Source of the DNA: an uncultured Blautia sp.
Lineage (GTDB): Bacteria; Bacillota; Clostridia; Lachnospirales; Lachnospiraceae
Length of the DNA stretch: 25,950 bases
Assembly: GCA_900539525.1 (NCBI GenBank)
Contig: UQCM01000041.1
Coordinates: 1 to 25,950, forward strand
Reading direction: 5' to 3'
Shown here: positions 6,466-13,676 of the stretch, piece after piece
How positions within the stretch are numbered: position 1 is the first letter of the stretch
How the letters are laid out: every line of letters begins with the position of its first letter
Translations under genes and position numbers: made by a program
The notes under the pieces: model-generated
Told to the model about the DNA's origin: nothing
What the model saw: the letters and a program-made list of their open reading frames with translations, nothing else
The model's database searches: none

Positions 6466-7680
6466 TTATCTCATTCGTATTCTGCTGATCACATTGCCAT
6501 ACTGCTTTGCTTTTTCTTCGTATGCCGCCTCAGTCATCACCTCTGTTGTAAAACCGAACTCTCCTTCCAGTCCCGGAAGAACGATTGGCTGAACGGTTCC
6601 GAAAATCTCATGTACCTTTGACAGATCCGTCTCCGGATCTCCTTTCACACGTACAAAGAATTTCTTCGAGGAATTGCTGATATCTGTCAGCTTCAGTCTG
6701 CTGCTGCTCCAGAAGGACATGATGCTTCTGTTCAGATGTCTCGCCTCATCCACCACATCAGCAACGACCGCACTGGCTGTCGGCAGCTTTCCGGCACCGC
6801 TTCCATAGAACATGGCATCTCCTAAAACATTTCCATGTACAAAGATCGCATTGAACACACCGTTTACACTATACAGCGGATCATCGACACCCACAATTTC
6901 AGGTGCTACCATCGCATAAAAGCTCTCTCCCACTTTCCGGCTGTATGCAAGAAGCTTGATTGTTTTGCCCAGCGTCTTCACGTAGCGGATATCTTCTGCA
7001 GTAATTCCCGTAATTCCCTCGGTATAGATATCCTCAAAATCAACCTGCTGTCCGAAAGCCAGGGAAGAAAGAATCGCAATCTTCCTGCAGGCATCATAGC
7101 CCTCTACGTCAGCCTCCGGATTTCTTTCTGCATATCCCTTTTCCTGTGCCTGCTTTAAAACATCATCGAAGTTTGATCCTTTCTCAAACATCTCGGTCAG
7201 GATATAGTTCGTTGTTCCATTCAGGATACCGGTAATCTCATCAATCTCATCCGCTGTCAGAGAAGAGTTTAACGGGCGGATGATCGGAATTCCGCCGCCG
7301 CAGCTCGCCTCAAACAGATAGTTGATATTTTTATCACGGGCAATCTGCAAAAGCTCCGCCCCGTGTCTTGCCACCAGTTCCTTGTTGGAGGTACACACAC
7401 TCTTCCCTGCCAGAAGCGCTTTTTTGGTAAATGTATACGCCGGTTCTACACCGCCCATCACTTCCACGATAATCTTAATTTCAGGATCATTTAAAATAAT
7501 ATCAAAATCATGGACGATCTTCTGCTGAATCGGATCATCCGGAAAATCTCTCAAGTCAAGTACATACTTGATGTTAATCTCGTTTCCCGCCTTTTTATTA
7601 ATGCTTCTGTGGTTGGTATTGATGACCTCCACAACTCCGCTTCCCACGGTACCGTATCCTAATACTGCAATCTGTATCAT
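6466..7680 (-). CDS. hom: Homoserine dehydrogenase
   Basis: Homoserine dehydrogenase reduces aspartate semialdehyde to homoserine with NAD(P)H, the branch point to threonine and methionine. The 404-residue chain begins with the nucleotide-binding loop AVLGYGTVGSGVVEV. Catalytic-domain motifs are ASCGGGIPIIRPLNSSL, GILNGTTNYILTEM, EKGYAERNPEADVEGYDACR and GSGAGKLPTASAVVAD. The C-terminal part from about residue 335 (KFFVRVKGDPETDLSKV) is shorter than the full ACT domain of longer Hom proteins. A separate ACT protein is encoded 51 bp upstream. AAAGGA lies about 12 nt before the ATG. It is probably co-transcribed with the ACT gene and the proposed homoserine kinase. Confidence 0.95.
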   Translation of the reverse strand: MIQIAVLGYGTVGSGVVEVINTNHRSINKKAGNEINIKYVLDLRDFPDDPIQQKIVHDFDIILNDPEIKIIVEVMGGVEPAYTFTKKALLAGKSVCTSNKELVARHGAELLQIARDKNINYLFEASCGGGIPIIRPLNSSLTADEIDEITGILNGTTNYILTEMFEKGSNFDDVLKQAQEKGYAERNPEADVEGYDACRKIAILSSLAFGQQVDFEDIYTEGITGITAEDIRYVKTLGKTIKLLAYSRKVGESFYAMVAPEIVGVDDPLYSVNGVFNAIFVHGNVLGDAMFYGSGAGKLPTASAVVADVVDEARHLNRSIMSFWSSSRLKLTDISNSSKKFFVRVKGDPETDLSKVHEIFGTVQPIVLPGLEGEFGFTTEVMTEAAYEEKAKQYGNVISRIRMR

Positions 7681-7731
7681 CTGATTTATCCATCCTTTCT
7701 TTCTGTATGGCAGCTTCCAGGCTGCACTGCT

Positions 7732-8175
7732 CTATTCCCTGCCTAAGATCTTTAAGTACATGACTCCTTCTCTCTGCTCGACTTCTTCGATCATCTCTGA
7801 CACATCACCGGTGGCCGGCAGAATCTCCACACTCAGGGTCAGAGAAGCCACCCCGTTGATGGGAATACTCTGATGAATCGTAAGAATATTTGCATGATAG
7901 TCTGCTACTACATGCAGGACATCCGAGAGCAATCCCGGCTCATCATTCATCTGAATGACAAATGTGACCGTTTTCCCCTTTGCATTGTCATGAAAAGGAA
8001 AAATATCATCTTTATATTTGTAAAAAGAGCTTCTGCTGATTCCCACCTGTTCTGTTGCCTCCTGTACAGTAACAGCCTTCTCAGATTCCAGCAGCCGCTT
8101 TGCCTCCACGACCTTCTGTAATACTTCGGGGACAGCTTTCTTCTTCACAACAAAATATTCACTCTTTTCCGCCAT
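7732..8175 (-). CDS. ACT domain-containing protein (UPF0735 / PheB type)
   Basis: This 147-residue protein has an N-terminal helical region with a helix-turn-helix-like segment (EATEQVGISRSSFYKYKDDI, about 43-62) and a C-terminal ACT domain (about 70-145: TFVIQMNDEPGLLSDVLHVV, HANILTIHQSIPINGVASL). ACT domains bind small ligands, usually amino acids. The family is often encoded beside hom and thr genes, as here. The older name PheB (chorismate mutase) is not supported by anything I see. The start at 8175 is chosen for the adjoining GGGAGG; an upstream ATG at 8208 lacks one. Its promoter overlaps the end of the preceding membrane-protein gene. Confidence 0.9.
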   Translation of the reverse strand: MAEKSEYFVVKKKAVPEVLQKVVEAKRLLESEKAVTVQEATEQVGISRSSFYKYKDDIFPFHDNAKGKTVTFVIQMNDEPGLLSDVLHVVADYHANILTIHQSIPINGVASLTLSVEILPATGDVSEMIEEVEQREGVMYLKILGRE

Positions 8176-8225
8176 ACTACCTCCCGTTTGTACGTTCTTC
8201 AAATACATCTGTACTCACAAGGAAG

Positions 8226-8254
8226 ATATTAACACATTTATGAAAATGGTGCAA
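8226..8254 (-). promoter_or_regulatory. Promoter of the ACT-hom-apgM operon
   Basis: On the minus strand TTGCAC (8249-8254) is followed after exactly 17 nt by TAATAT (8226-8231). The -35 box lies within the last codons of the upstream hemolysin-type gene. The threonine genes could therefore be transcribed independently or by read-through. Confidence 0.6.
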
Positions 8255-9566
8255 CTGCCTTTTTCAGCTGTACCTTCCGTATCCTCTTATCGCAAACCTC
8301 CAGGATCGTAAAAACAAAATGATCAACAATGACAGGATCCACCTGCTCATTCTCCGGTATGCAGTCCATCTGTTCAATCAAAAATCCGGACAGTGTATCA
8401 TAATTTTCTGTTTTGAGTGTCAGGTGCAGTCTCGCATTCAGATCCTCGATCAGGATTCCCCCGTTCAGAAGATACGTGGAATCATCTACCTTCTGGATCT
8501 CCTCTGCTGCCGTTTCATGCTCATCACTGAGCTCACCCATGATTTCCTCTACCAGATCCTCCATCGTAACAATCCCTGAAAAACCACCATACTCGTCAAT
8601 CAGAATCGCCATCCGGTTCCGGGTTCTTTGCATTTCTTTAAAAAGCTCATCCGCATTTTTGCTGTCCGGTACATAATACGGTCTGCGCATCAGGGTATTC
8701 AGATGATCCGGAAAGCCGGCGGACTTTCTCATTTCAATCAGAAAATCCTTCATGTGCAGGACGCCAACGATATTGTCGATCTTCCCTTCATAGACAGGAA
8801 TCCTTGAATATCTGGACTCCAGCAGCTCATCTATCCGCTCTTCAATGGGTTCCCCTGTGTCGATCGCAAATACTTCTCTTCTTGGAATCATGACATCTCT
8901 TGCTGTCTTATCATCAAATGAGAAAATGGATGTGATCATTTCTTTTTCAATCTCATTAAAGACACCGGCTTCACTTCCGATTTCCAGCATTGCTTTAATC
9001 TCCTCCTCGGAAACAGCCTCCTCCAGATGCTCCGTTTTCATGCCGATCAGTCGAAGGAAGCCATTCGTAGACAACGTAAGCAGGCGTATAAAGGGGGAAA
9101 GCAGCTTTGAAATGACAAAAACCAGTCTTACTACCAGAAGACTGAATGCCTCCGCTTTCTGCAATGCGATTCTTTTAGGTACCAGTTCACCGAATACCAG
9201 CGTGAAATAGGACAGAAGAATCGTTACTGTCACCACAGCGAACATTTCACTGTATGGAACTGAAAAACTGTCGAGCCATCTGCCGAATAGCTGTGAAATA
9301 CCCGTGGCAGCTGACGCACTCGAAAAGAAACCTGCCAGTGTGATGGCCACCTGAATCGTAGAAAGAAACTTTGTGGAATCCTTAGAAAGCTGCTCCAGCA
9401 AAATGGCGCGCCTGTCTCCTTTCTCCGCCATACGTCTGATCCTGTTTTTATTTACAGAAACTACCGCCATCTCTGCACCGGCAAAAAAGGCATTAACAAG
9501 TGTGAGGGCTGCCAGTACCAGCAGCTGCAGACCGATCGTATTCCCGTCTGTGTCATCTGAATCCAT
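8238..9566 (-). CDS. CNNM/HlyC-CorC family membrane protein (DUF21, CBS pair, CorC domain)
   Basis: This 442-residue protein has the full architecture of the family. The N-terminal CNNM/DUF21 transmembrane domain spans about 10-195 (starting VLAALTLVNAFFAGAEMAVV, with a conserved acidic helix). A CBS-domain pair covers about 215-335 (RDVMIPRREVFAID, SRIPVYEGKIDNIVGVLHMK, RMAILIDEYGGFSGIVTMED). The C-terminal CorC/HlyC domain covers about 350-435. Members are linked to Mg2+ or Co2+ efflux or homeostasis; the hemolysin name is historical. AAAGGAG lies 8 nt before the ATG. The leader between the promoter at 9756-9784 and this site is almost entirely repeat R1 copy E. Confidence 0.93.
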   Translation of the reverse strand: MDSDDTDGNTIGLQLLVLAALTLVNAFFAGAEMAVVSVNKNRIRRMAEKGDRRAILLEQLSKDSTKFLSTIQVAITLAGFFSSASAATGISQLFGRWLDSFSVPYSEMFAVVTVTILLSYFTLVFGELVPKRIALQKAEAFSLLVVRLVFVISKLLSPFIRLLTLSTNGFLRLIGMKTEHLEEAVSEEEIKAMLEIGSEAGVFNEIEKEMITSIFSFDDKTARDVMIPRREVFAIDTGEPIEERIDELLESRYSRIPVYEGKIDNIVGVLHMKDFLIEMRKSAGFPDHLNTLMRRPYYVPDSKNADELFKEMQRTRNRMAILIDEYGGFSGIVTMEDLVEEIMGELSDEHETAAEEIQKVDDSTYLLNGGILIEDLNARLHLTLKTENYDTLSGFLIEQMDCIPENEQVDPVIVDHFVFTILEVCDKRIRKVQLKKAVAPFS

Positions 9567-9585
9567 GCGATTACTCCTTTAAATG

Positions 9586-9739
9586 GTAACTACTCAGAGT
9601 CATGCAGATTTATAAATATTTGCCTTGGGGAGCTTGCTCACCGGAGGCAAATTTTATAAATCTATAGGGCGAGAGCCCTACATGAGCAAAAGGAAAGCCT
9701 CGCAAGAGGCAATTTTGCAAATGGATACTGGAGCGTTAC
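9586..9739 (+). repeat. R1 leader repeat, copy E (longest, 154 bp)
   Basis: This reference copy runs from GTAACTACTCAGAGTC to GATACTGGAGCGTTAC. Three internal hairpins are visible on the plus strand. The first is TTTGCCTTGGGGAG-CTTG-CTCACCGGAGGCAAA, the second TAGGGC-GAGA-GCCCTA and the third GCCTC-GCAA-GAGGC. For the minus-strand gene beside it the element makes up practically the whole 5' untranslated region: its R-end begins about 17 nt after the -10 box and its L-end stops about 6 nt before AAAGGAG. Confidence 0.88.
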
Positions 9740-9755
9740 AATGATTTTTAGAAAG

Positions 9756-9784
9756 AGTATAGCATCCTGCCTGCTGCCATTCAA
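9756..9784 (-). promoter_or_regulatory. Promoter of the CNNM/CorC-type gene
   Basis: On the minus strand TTGAAT (9779-9784) and TATACT (9756-9761) are separated by 17 nt. The expected start point is near 9749, about 10 nt before R1 copy E. Confidence 0.7.
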
Positions 9785-9857
9785 TGGATTTTCTGAAAAT
9801 ATACACTACTCTAACATCGTTATGTGCTTAATATTTCCTTAACAAGGTGTAATACAT

Positions 9858-9886
9858 TTGACATATTTTCCAAATTCCGCTAAAAT
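9858..9886 (+). promoter_or_regulatory. Promoter of the lipoprotein gene
   Basis: A consensus TTGACA (9858-9863) is followed after 17 nt by TAAAAT (9881-9886). The start codon is about 45 nt further on, giving a short leader of about 38 nt without repeats. Confidence 0.8.
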
Positions 9887-9930
9887 GATGATGTATCAGG
9901 CAATCGAACAGCAAATTGGAGGGATACTAT

Positions 9931-10551
9931 ATGAAAATTCAAAACAAATTTATCGCTCTCGCCTGCATCGGCATCCTTTGTCTGTCTGCCCTTACAGGAT
10001 GTAAGAAGAAAGGAACAGAGCCAGAAACGCAAAGTGAAACTGCCGCTGCCCAGCAGACAGAGCCAGTCACAGAAAAGCAGAGCGAATCACAAAAACAGAC
10101 AGAGCCACAGACGGAACCGCAGTCTGAGACACAGGCAGAAACGCAGACACAAAGTGAAACACAGAACACATCTTCCGGTGAAACCCAGGGTTTTACTGCT
10201 TCCGGCGAGGAACGCTACTTTTTCGATGAAGCCGGAAATACCATTTACACCAGCCAGAACGAAAACGGCGACTGGGTGGACAAGAATGGAACTGTCTATA
10301 CCTTTCTTGAGAACGGTGTAAAGGACAGCAATGGAACGCAGTACTACTACGACCCGCCGGCATACCGCGACAACGGAAGCGGTGTCACAGGTACCGACAC
10401 CGGAGAGGCTGTTGATCTTTACCGGAACGACGGCACCCTTGTACGCCTCACGAAAGATGCGAACGGAAACTGGGCAGACAAAAACGGAATCACCTATACA
10501 CTGCGGGATGACGGAGCCATGGACTCGAACGGGGAATTTCATCCCTGGTAA
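9931..10551 (+). CDS. Lipoprotein with a Glu/Gln/Thr-rich linker and two C-terminal repeats
   Basis: This is a 206-residue predicted lipoprotein. The signal peptide ends in the lipobox LTGC (about residues 20-23), followed by KKKG. A low-complexity linker (about 27-85) is built from Thr-Glu, Gln-Ser-Glu and related units. Two copies of a short module follow. Each has an aromatic start, a segment of the form NGxWxDKNGxxYT, and a closing DSNG: one at about 95-142 (ENGDWVDKNGTVYT) and one at about 160-206 (ANGNWADKNGITYT). The start at 9931 has GGAGGG about 8 nt upstream. I do not recognise the C-terminal module. A surface-displayed or wall-spanning role is inference from the anchor plus spacer layout. 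Confidence 0.85.
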   Translation: MKIQNKFIALACIGILCLSALTGCKKKGTEPETQSETAAAQQTEPVTEKQSESQKQTEPQTEPQSETQAETQTQSETQNTSSGETQGFTASGEERYFFDEAGNTIYTSQNENGDWVDKNGTVYTFLENGVKDSNGTQYYYDPPAYRDNGSGVTGTDTGEAVDLYRNDGTLVRLTKDANGNWADKNGITYTLRDDGAMDSNGEFHPW

Positions 10552-10557
10552 TACATG

Positions 10558-10731
10558 AAATGAGCCAGGGGACAAATGGACATAGAATACATGCTTGCAT
10601 GTATTTTTATGTCTATGGGTCCCGCAAAACATGAGCAAGTAGCCATTTTTCGAAGAAAAATGAGCGGATTGCGAATGTTTTCGTCGATTTTGAGAGTGCG
10701 AAGCACGGAAAAATCGACGTCAGGCTCATTT
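10558..10731 (+). repeat. R2 dispersed repeat, copy 3 (longest, 174 bp)
   Basis: The element is bounded by 9-bp inverted ends AAATGAGCC (10558-10566) and GGCTCATTT (10723-10731). Next to the left end comes the core hairpin ATACATG-CTTG-CATGTAT around 10587-10604, with paired changes relative to copies 1 and 2. Then come the flank shared with copy 1 (10618-10650) and a second stem, CGTCGATTTT (10682-10691) with AAAATCGACG (10710-10719). It starts 7 nt after the stop of the lipoprotein gene. Confidence 0.75.
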
Positions 10732-10773
10732 AAACATAAAATGTATTCGTGTACGAATACGTTCATTTTCAGG

Positions 10774-10828
10774 AAGATGCCGGAAAATGCAGAGACCTTC
10801 AAACGGGACCTGCATCTTCCGGCATCTT
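10774..10828 (-). terminator. Large stem-loop after greA, possible terminator
   Basis: AAGATGCCGGAAAATGCAG (10774-10792) pairs with CTGCATCTTCCGGCATCTT (10810-10828) over 19 bp with one mismatch, and lies 5 nt beyond the greA stop. It lacks a clear U-tract on the greA strand. It may be an atypical terminator or a 3'-end stabilising hairpin. A smaller palindrome, GTATTCG/CGAATAC, lies at 10743-10760. Confidence 0.5.
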
Positions 10829-10832
10829 TGTA

Positions 10833-11336
10833 TCAGAATTTCCTGATCTGGTCTGTGTCTTCCTCTCCGGTCTTTTCGATGGAACGGATTACTACATAAT
10901 AACTGTAATTCTCATTCACACGGACCTCCACCCGGTCCCCTGCCTTATGACGGAGGATTGCTTTTCCGATGGGCGACTCTGTGCTGATCAGTCCGGCCAG
11001 AGAATTCCCCCGGATACTTGTCACCAGACGATACGTCTCTTCCTCCTCATCATCCTCAAAAAAAAGAACCACTGTATCGTTTACCCCCACTTCGTCTGCT
11101 TTCGACTCATCGGAAATAATCTGCGCATTCTTCAGCATACGCTCCAGATAACGGATACGGCTTTCATTGATATTCTTGTCCTTTTTCGCCGCATGATATT
11201 CAAAATTTTCACTCAGATCTCCATGGGCTCTGGCTTCCTTTACGGCCTCCAGTGCCTCCTTTCGAACGACCAGCTTCCGGTATTCGATTTCCTGCTCGAT
11301 CTTCTTCACATCACTCTTCGTCAGCTTCTCACCCAT
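10833..11336 (-). CDS. greA: Transcription elongation factor GreA/GreB family
   Basis: Gre factors rescue backtracked RNA polymerase by stimulating its intrinsic transcript cleavage. The 167-residue protein has the N-terminal coiled coil with the conserved tip ARAHGDLSENFEYHAAKKDK; the acidic tip residues are Asp40 and Glu43. A C-terminal FKBP-like domain covers about 80-160 (GVNDTVVLFFEDDEEEETYR, LISTESPIGKAILRHKAGDR). The acidic insertion EDDEEEE makes it slightly longer than the usual 158-160 residues. AGGAG lies 6 nt before the ATG, and the gene overlaps the end of the upstream Spx/ArsC-like gene by 8 bp, indicating translational coupling. Confidence 0.93.
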   Translation of the reverse strand: MGEKLTKSDVKKIEQEIEYRKLVVRKEALEAVKEARAHGDLSENFEYHAAKKDKNINESRIRYLERMLKNAQIISDESKADEVGVNDTVVLFFEDDEEEETYRLVTSIRGNSLAGLISTESPIGKAILRHKAGDRVEVRVNENYSYYVVIRSIEKTGEEDTDQIRKF

Positions 11337-11703
11337 GATTTTCTCCTGTCAGCAAATACTCTTCCCACTCTTTTTCTTTAAATCCTGTAAGCACAAAATC
11401 CTCTGCCACCACCAGCGGGCGCTTTACAAGCATCCCGTCCGAAGCCAGCAGTGTATACTGCTCTTCCTCCGTCATCGATGGCAGCCTGTCCTTCAGCTGA
11501 AGACTTTTATACATCATTCCACTGGTATTAAAAAAGCGCTTCAGTGGAAGACCGCTTCGTTTATGAAACATCCGCAGTTCCTCTTCCGTCGGATTCTGCT
11601 CCTTTATGTTTCTGTCCGTATATTCCACTCCATGTGCATCCAGCCACTTCTTTGCCTTCTGGCAGGTCGTACATTTCGGATATTCAATCAACAACACTTT
11701 CAT
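11329..11703 (-). CDS. ArsC/Spx/MgsR-like thioredoxin-fold protein
   Basis: The 124-residue protein belongs to the arsenate reductase-like family that also includes the RNA polymerase-binding regulators Spx and MgsR. It starts MKVLLIEYPKCTTCQKAKKW, with a C-x-x-C pair at Cys11 and Cys14 as in Spx-type redox switches, and keeps the family segment LPLKRFFNTSG and the ending motif DGMLVKRPLVV. The start at 11703 lies one base after the stop of the upstream lipoprotein gene and has GGAGAG 8 nt before it. Coupling to greA fits a transcription-linked role, but that is inference; a true arsenate reductase is not excluded. Confidence 0.85.
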   Translation of the reverse strand: MKVLLIEYPKCTTCQKAKKWLDAHGVEYTDRNIKEQNPTEEELRMFHKRSGLPLKRFFNTSGMMYKSLQLKDRLPSMTEEEQYTLLASDGMLVKRPLVVAEDFVLTGFKEKEWEEYLLTGENHG

Positions 11704-11704
11704 C

Positions 11705-12700
11705 TTATTCACTCTCCGTTTCTTTTTCATTTTCTGTATCTCTTTCAGACTTTGCAGTACTCTTTGTTACGTTCTCTTTATCTGTCTCATTCTGGTCAGC
11801 TTCTGTTCCTTTTTCACTTCCTGCCTCACTTCCGGATTCTGCTTCAATTTCTGTCCCTGACTCGCTTCCGGACTCCGTTTCCACTTCTGTTCCATCTTCC
11901 TCCCTGAAAACATCGATTACGGACAGTACCTTCCGTTCTTCCGAATGGAACTCTCCCGTATAGGACACTGCAACCTTCAATCCCACGCTCATGCCCTTCG
12001 AAAAATACATCCGTACATTCATGATGCCAAAGGTCTCTTCCTTATTATCTTCTGTAAGGATCGTCATGCTGTTCAGACTCATATCCCTGAGCGTTCCATA
12101 TAAAATATGTACTTCTTCCGGAACAGCTTCAGTTCCCGATTCCTCTTCGGTCTCTGTGCTCCCCTGCGAAGCCGGCTCCGTTTCCGTACTGTCCTTCACA
12201 TCCGGCTCCATTTCCGTATGGCCCTGTGCATCTTCCCTTCTGCCATCACCTGATGGAGATACCTGCAACTCCTGCACATCCGCTGAATCTGCCGCCCGCA
12301 GGACTCTGACCGTTCCATGGCTGCTGTCCGTTTCCTGTATCTCGCCCGTATACTCCACAGCCACCAGATTTCCCACCCGGAATCCCCTCCGGAAATCCAG
12401 CTCTGTTCCTTCCAAAGATAAAAGAATCTCATTTCCATTATCTGAGAGAATCGTCATCTGATCCATCGAAAGATCCACCAGAGAGCCAATCAACGTACTC
12501 ACCTGTCCGGACGTTATTTCCGCAGGCTCTGACTCTTCCACCTTCTCTGTCGCAGGCTCCTCCGTCTGGCTCGTCTCTACCTCCAGCTCCGTCTTTGTCT
12601 GACTCTCTGTCTGTGCCTCCGTGCCCTTTTCCTGTCCGGCACATCCTGCCAGAGATAAACTTAACGCAAGTGCAAATGCAAAATATACACGCCTTCTCAT
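11705..12700 (-). CDS. Lipoprotein with two internal repeats and acidic Ser/Thr/Glu-rich spacers
   Basis: This is a 331-residue predicted lipoprotein. The signal peptide ends in LAGC (about residues 17-20). Two homologous modules follow, at about 68-122 (STLIGSLVDLSMDQMTILSD, later FRVGNLVAVEYTGEI) and about 200-255 (HILYGTLRDMSLNSMTILTE, later MSVGLKVAVSYTGEF). They are joined and followed by spacers rich in Glu, Thr, Ser and Gly; the C-terminal 75 residues are almost wholly such sequence. The modules look like small beta domains of unknown family. AGGAGGAGGAG lies just before the ATG. It is the first gene of an operon with the Spx-like gene and greA, an odd pairing of an exported protein with cytoplasmic transcription factors. 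Confidence 0.85.
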   Translation of the reverse strand: MRRRVYFAFALALSLSLAGCAGQEKGTEAQTESQTKTELEVETSQTEEPATEKVEESEPAEITSGQVSTLIGSLVDLSMDQMTILSDNGNEILLSLEGTELDFRRGFRVGNLVAVEYTGEIQETDSSHGTVRVLRAADSADVQELQVSPSGDGRREDAQGHTEMEPDVKDSTETEPASQGSTETEEESGTEAVPEEVHILYGTLRDMSLNSMTILTEDNKEETFGIMNVRMYFSKGMSVGLKVAVSYTGEFHSEERKVLSVIDVFREEDGTEVETESGSESGTEIEAESGSEAGSEKGTEADQNETDKENVTKSTAKSERDTENEKETESE

Positions 12701-12723
12701 TCTCCTCCTCCTCTTAAAAACAT

Positions 12724-12751
12724 GTAACTATTCAGGGTCTATTCGCAAAAT
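12724..12751 (-). repeat. R1 repeat, solitary right end (copy F)
   Basis: GTAACTATTCAGGGTC followed by TATTCGCAAAATC is the reverse complement of an R1 right end. It lies in the leader of the lipoprotein operon, about 12 nt before the purine-rich ribosome binding site. The rest of the element is missing. Confidence 0.65.
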
Positions 12752-12794
12752 CATATAGTTATCACGATATCTTCGCTTTCACAGGTTCCCTTAG

Positions 12795-12823
12795 ATTATA
12801 GACGCCCTAGATGTCTCTGACAA
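12795..12823 (-). promoter_or_regulatory. Promoter of the lipoprotein / Spx-like / greA operon
   Basis: On the minus strand TTGTCA (12818-12823) is followed after 17 nt by a perfect TATAAT (12795-12800). The leader would be about 88 nt and includes the R1 end of copy F. Confidence 0.8.
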
Positions 12824-12845
12824 CCTTATTCATATTTTTTTCACA

Positions 12846-12877
12846 AATCAAAAGGAGATTGCCCTCTGACAACCTCC
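12846..12877 (-). terminator. Terminator of the dapA-dapB operon
   Basis: On the minus strand the stem GGAGGTTG/CAATCTCC (12854-12877 with an 8-nt loop) follows the dapB stop by about 20 nt and is followed by TTTTGATTTG. Stability is moderate because the stem is short. Confidence 0.65.
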
Positions 12878-12896
12878 TATTCCCTGACTTAAGCTC

Positions 12897-13658
12897 CTAC
12901 TGTGCCTCGATCACATCACTCATATCATAAAGCCCGGGCTCTCTTCCTGCAAGGAACTTCGCCGCCTGAATCGCTCCCTTACCAAACACTGCTTTGGAAT
13001 ATGCTGTATGGCTGAAAGTGATCACTTCATCCGTGCCTGCAAAAATCACATCATGATCACCCACGATCGTTCCGCCTCTCACTGCAGAAATTCCGATTTC
13101 CTTCGCATCTCTCGCTTTTCTTTCCCGGCTTCTGTCATACGTATAGGTATATTCATTTCCGAGTGCCTCGTTCAGGCTGTCTGCCATTGCCAGTGCTGTT
13201 CCACTGGGAGCATCCACTTTCAATCTATGATGCTTCTCCACAATCTCCATATCAAACCCTGCCGGAGCGAAGACCTTCGCCGCCTCTTTTAAAAGCCTCA
13301 GAAGGGTATTGACACCAAGAGACATATTGGCTGAACGAAGAACCGCAACCTCTTTGGAGGTATCCTTCACCTTCTGAATCTGCTCCTCAGAAAGCCCCGT
13401 CGTACATACAACCACCGGCAGTTTCCTCTTTGCACAGTAATCCATCAGCGTATCTTCTGCCTTTGGAGACGCAAAATCAATGACTGCATCCGCCTCCACA
13501 TCACAATCCCAGATATTTGTAAATACAGGATAATCATTCTGCTGTTTATCACAGATATCAATTCCGGCTACGATCTCTACCTCCGGATCCTCCTTTGCCA
13601 GACCGGAAATCATCTGTCCCATATGACCATTGCAGCCGTGCATTATTACTTTTGTCAT
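12897..13658 (-). CDS. dapB: 4-hydroxy-tetrahydrodipicolinate reductase
   Basis: DapB performs the second dedicated step of lysine and diaminopimelate synthesis, an NAD(P)H-dependent reduction giving tetrahydrodipicolinate. The 253-residue chain begins with the dinucleotide loop IMHGCNGHMGQM. It has the family core DMEIVEKHHRLKVDAPSGTA around residues 134-153, with the catalytic His pair and the Lys, and RGGTIVGDHDVIFAGTDEVI near 192-211. AAGGAG lies about 7 nt before the ATG. It starts 18 bp after the dapA stop, so the two form an operon controlled by the lysine riboswitch upstream of dapA. Confidence 0.96.
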   Translation of the reverse strand: MTKVIMHGCNGHMGQMISGLAKEDPEVEIVAGIDICDKQQNDYPVFTNIWDCDVEADAVIDFASPKAEDTLMDYCAKRKLPVVVCTTGLSEEQIQKVKDTSKEVAVLRSANMSLGVNTLLRLLKEAAKVFAPAGFDMEIVEKHHRLKVDAPSGTALAMADSLNEALGNEYTYTYDRSRERKARDAKEIGISAVRGGTIVGDHDVIFAGTDEVITFSHTAYSKAVFGKGAIQAAKFLAGREPGLYDMSDVIEAQ

Positions 13659-13676
13659 CTCGTACTCCTTCCGGTC

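Noticed and set aside
7732..8175. Chorismate mutase (PheB)
   Set aside because: Only a helical N-terminus and an ACT domain are visible; the old name has no support from catalytic residues, and the context is the threonine pathway.
9586..9739. R1 as an ordinary IS-derived MITE with target duplications
   Set aside because: I looked for direct repeats flanking copies A, C, D and E and found none that are convincing, so a transposon origin is left open rather than claimed.
9931..10200. Low-complexity Gln/Glu/Thr coding tract as a tandem repeat or CRISPR-like array
   Set aside because: The periodicity is explained by a lipoprotein linker in one open frame; the units vary in length and there are no spacers.
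12440..12644. Small minus-strand open frame in another frame of the lipoprotein gene
   Set aside because: It is a shadow of the Ser/Thr/Glu-rich codons of the real gene and has no ribosome binding site.
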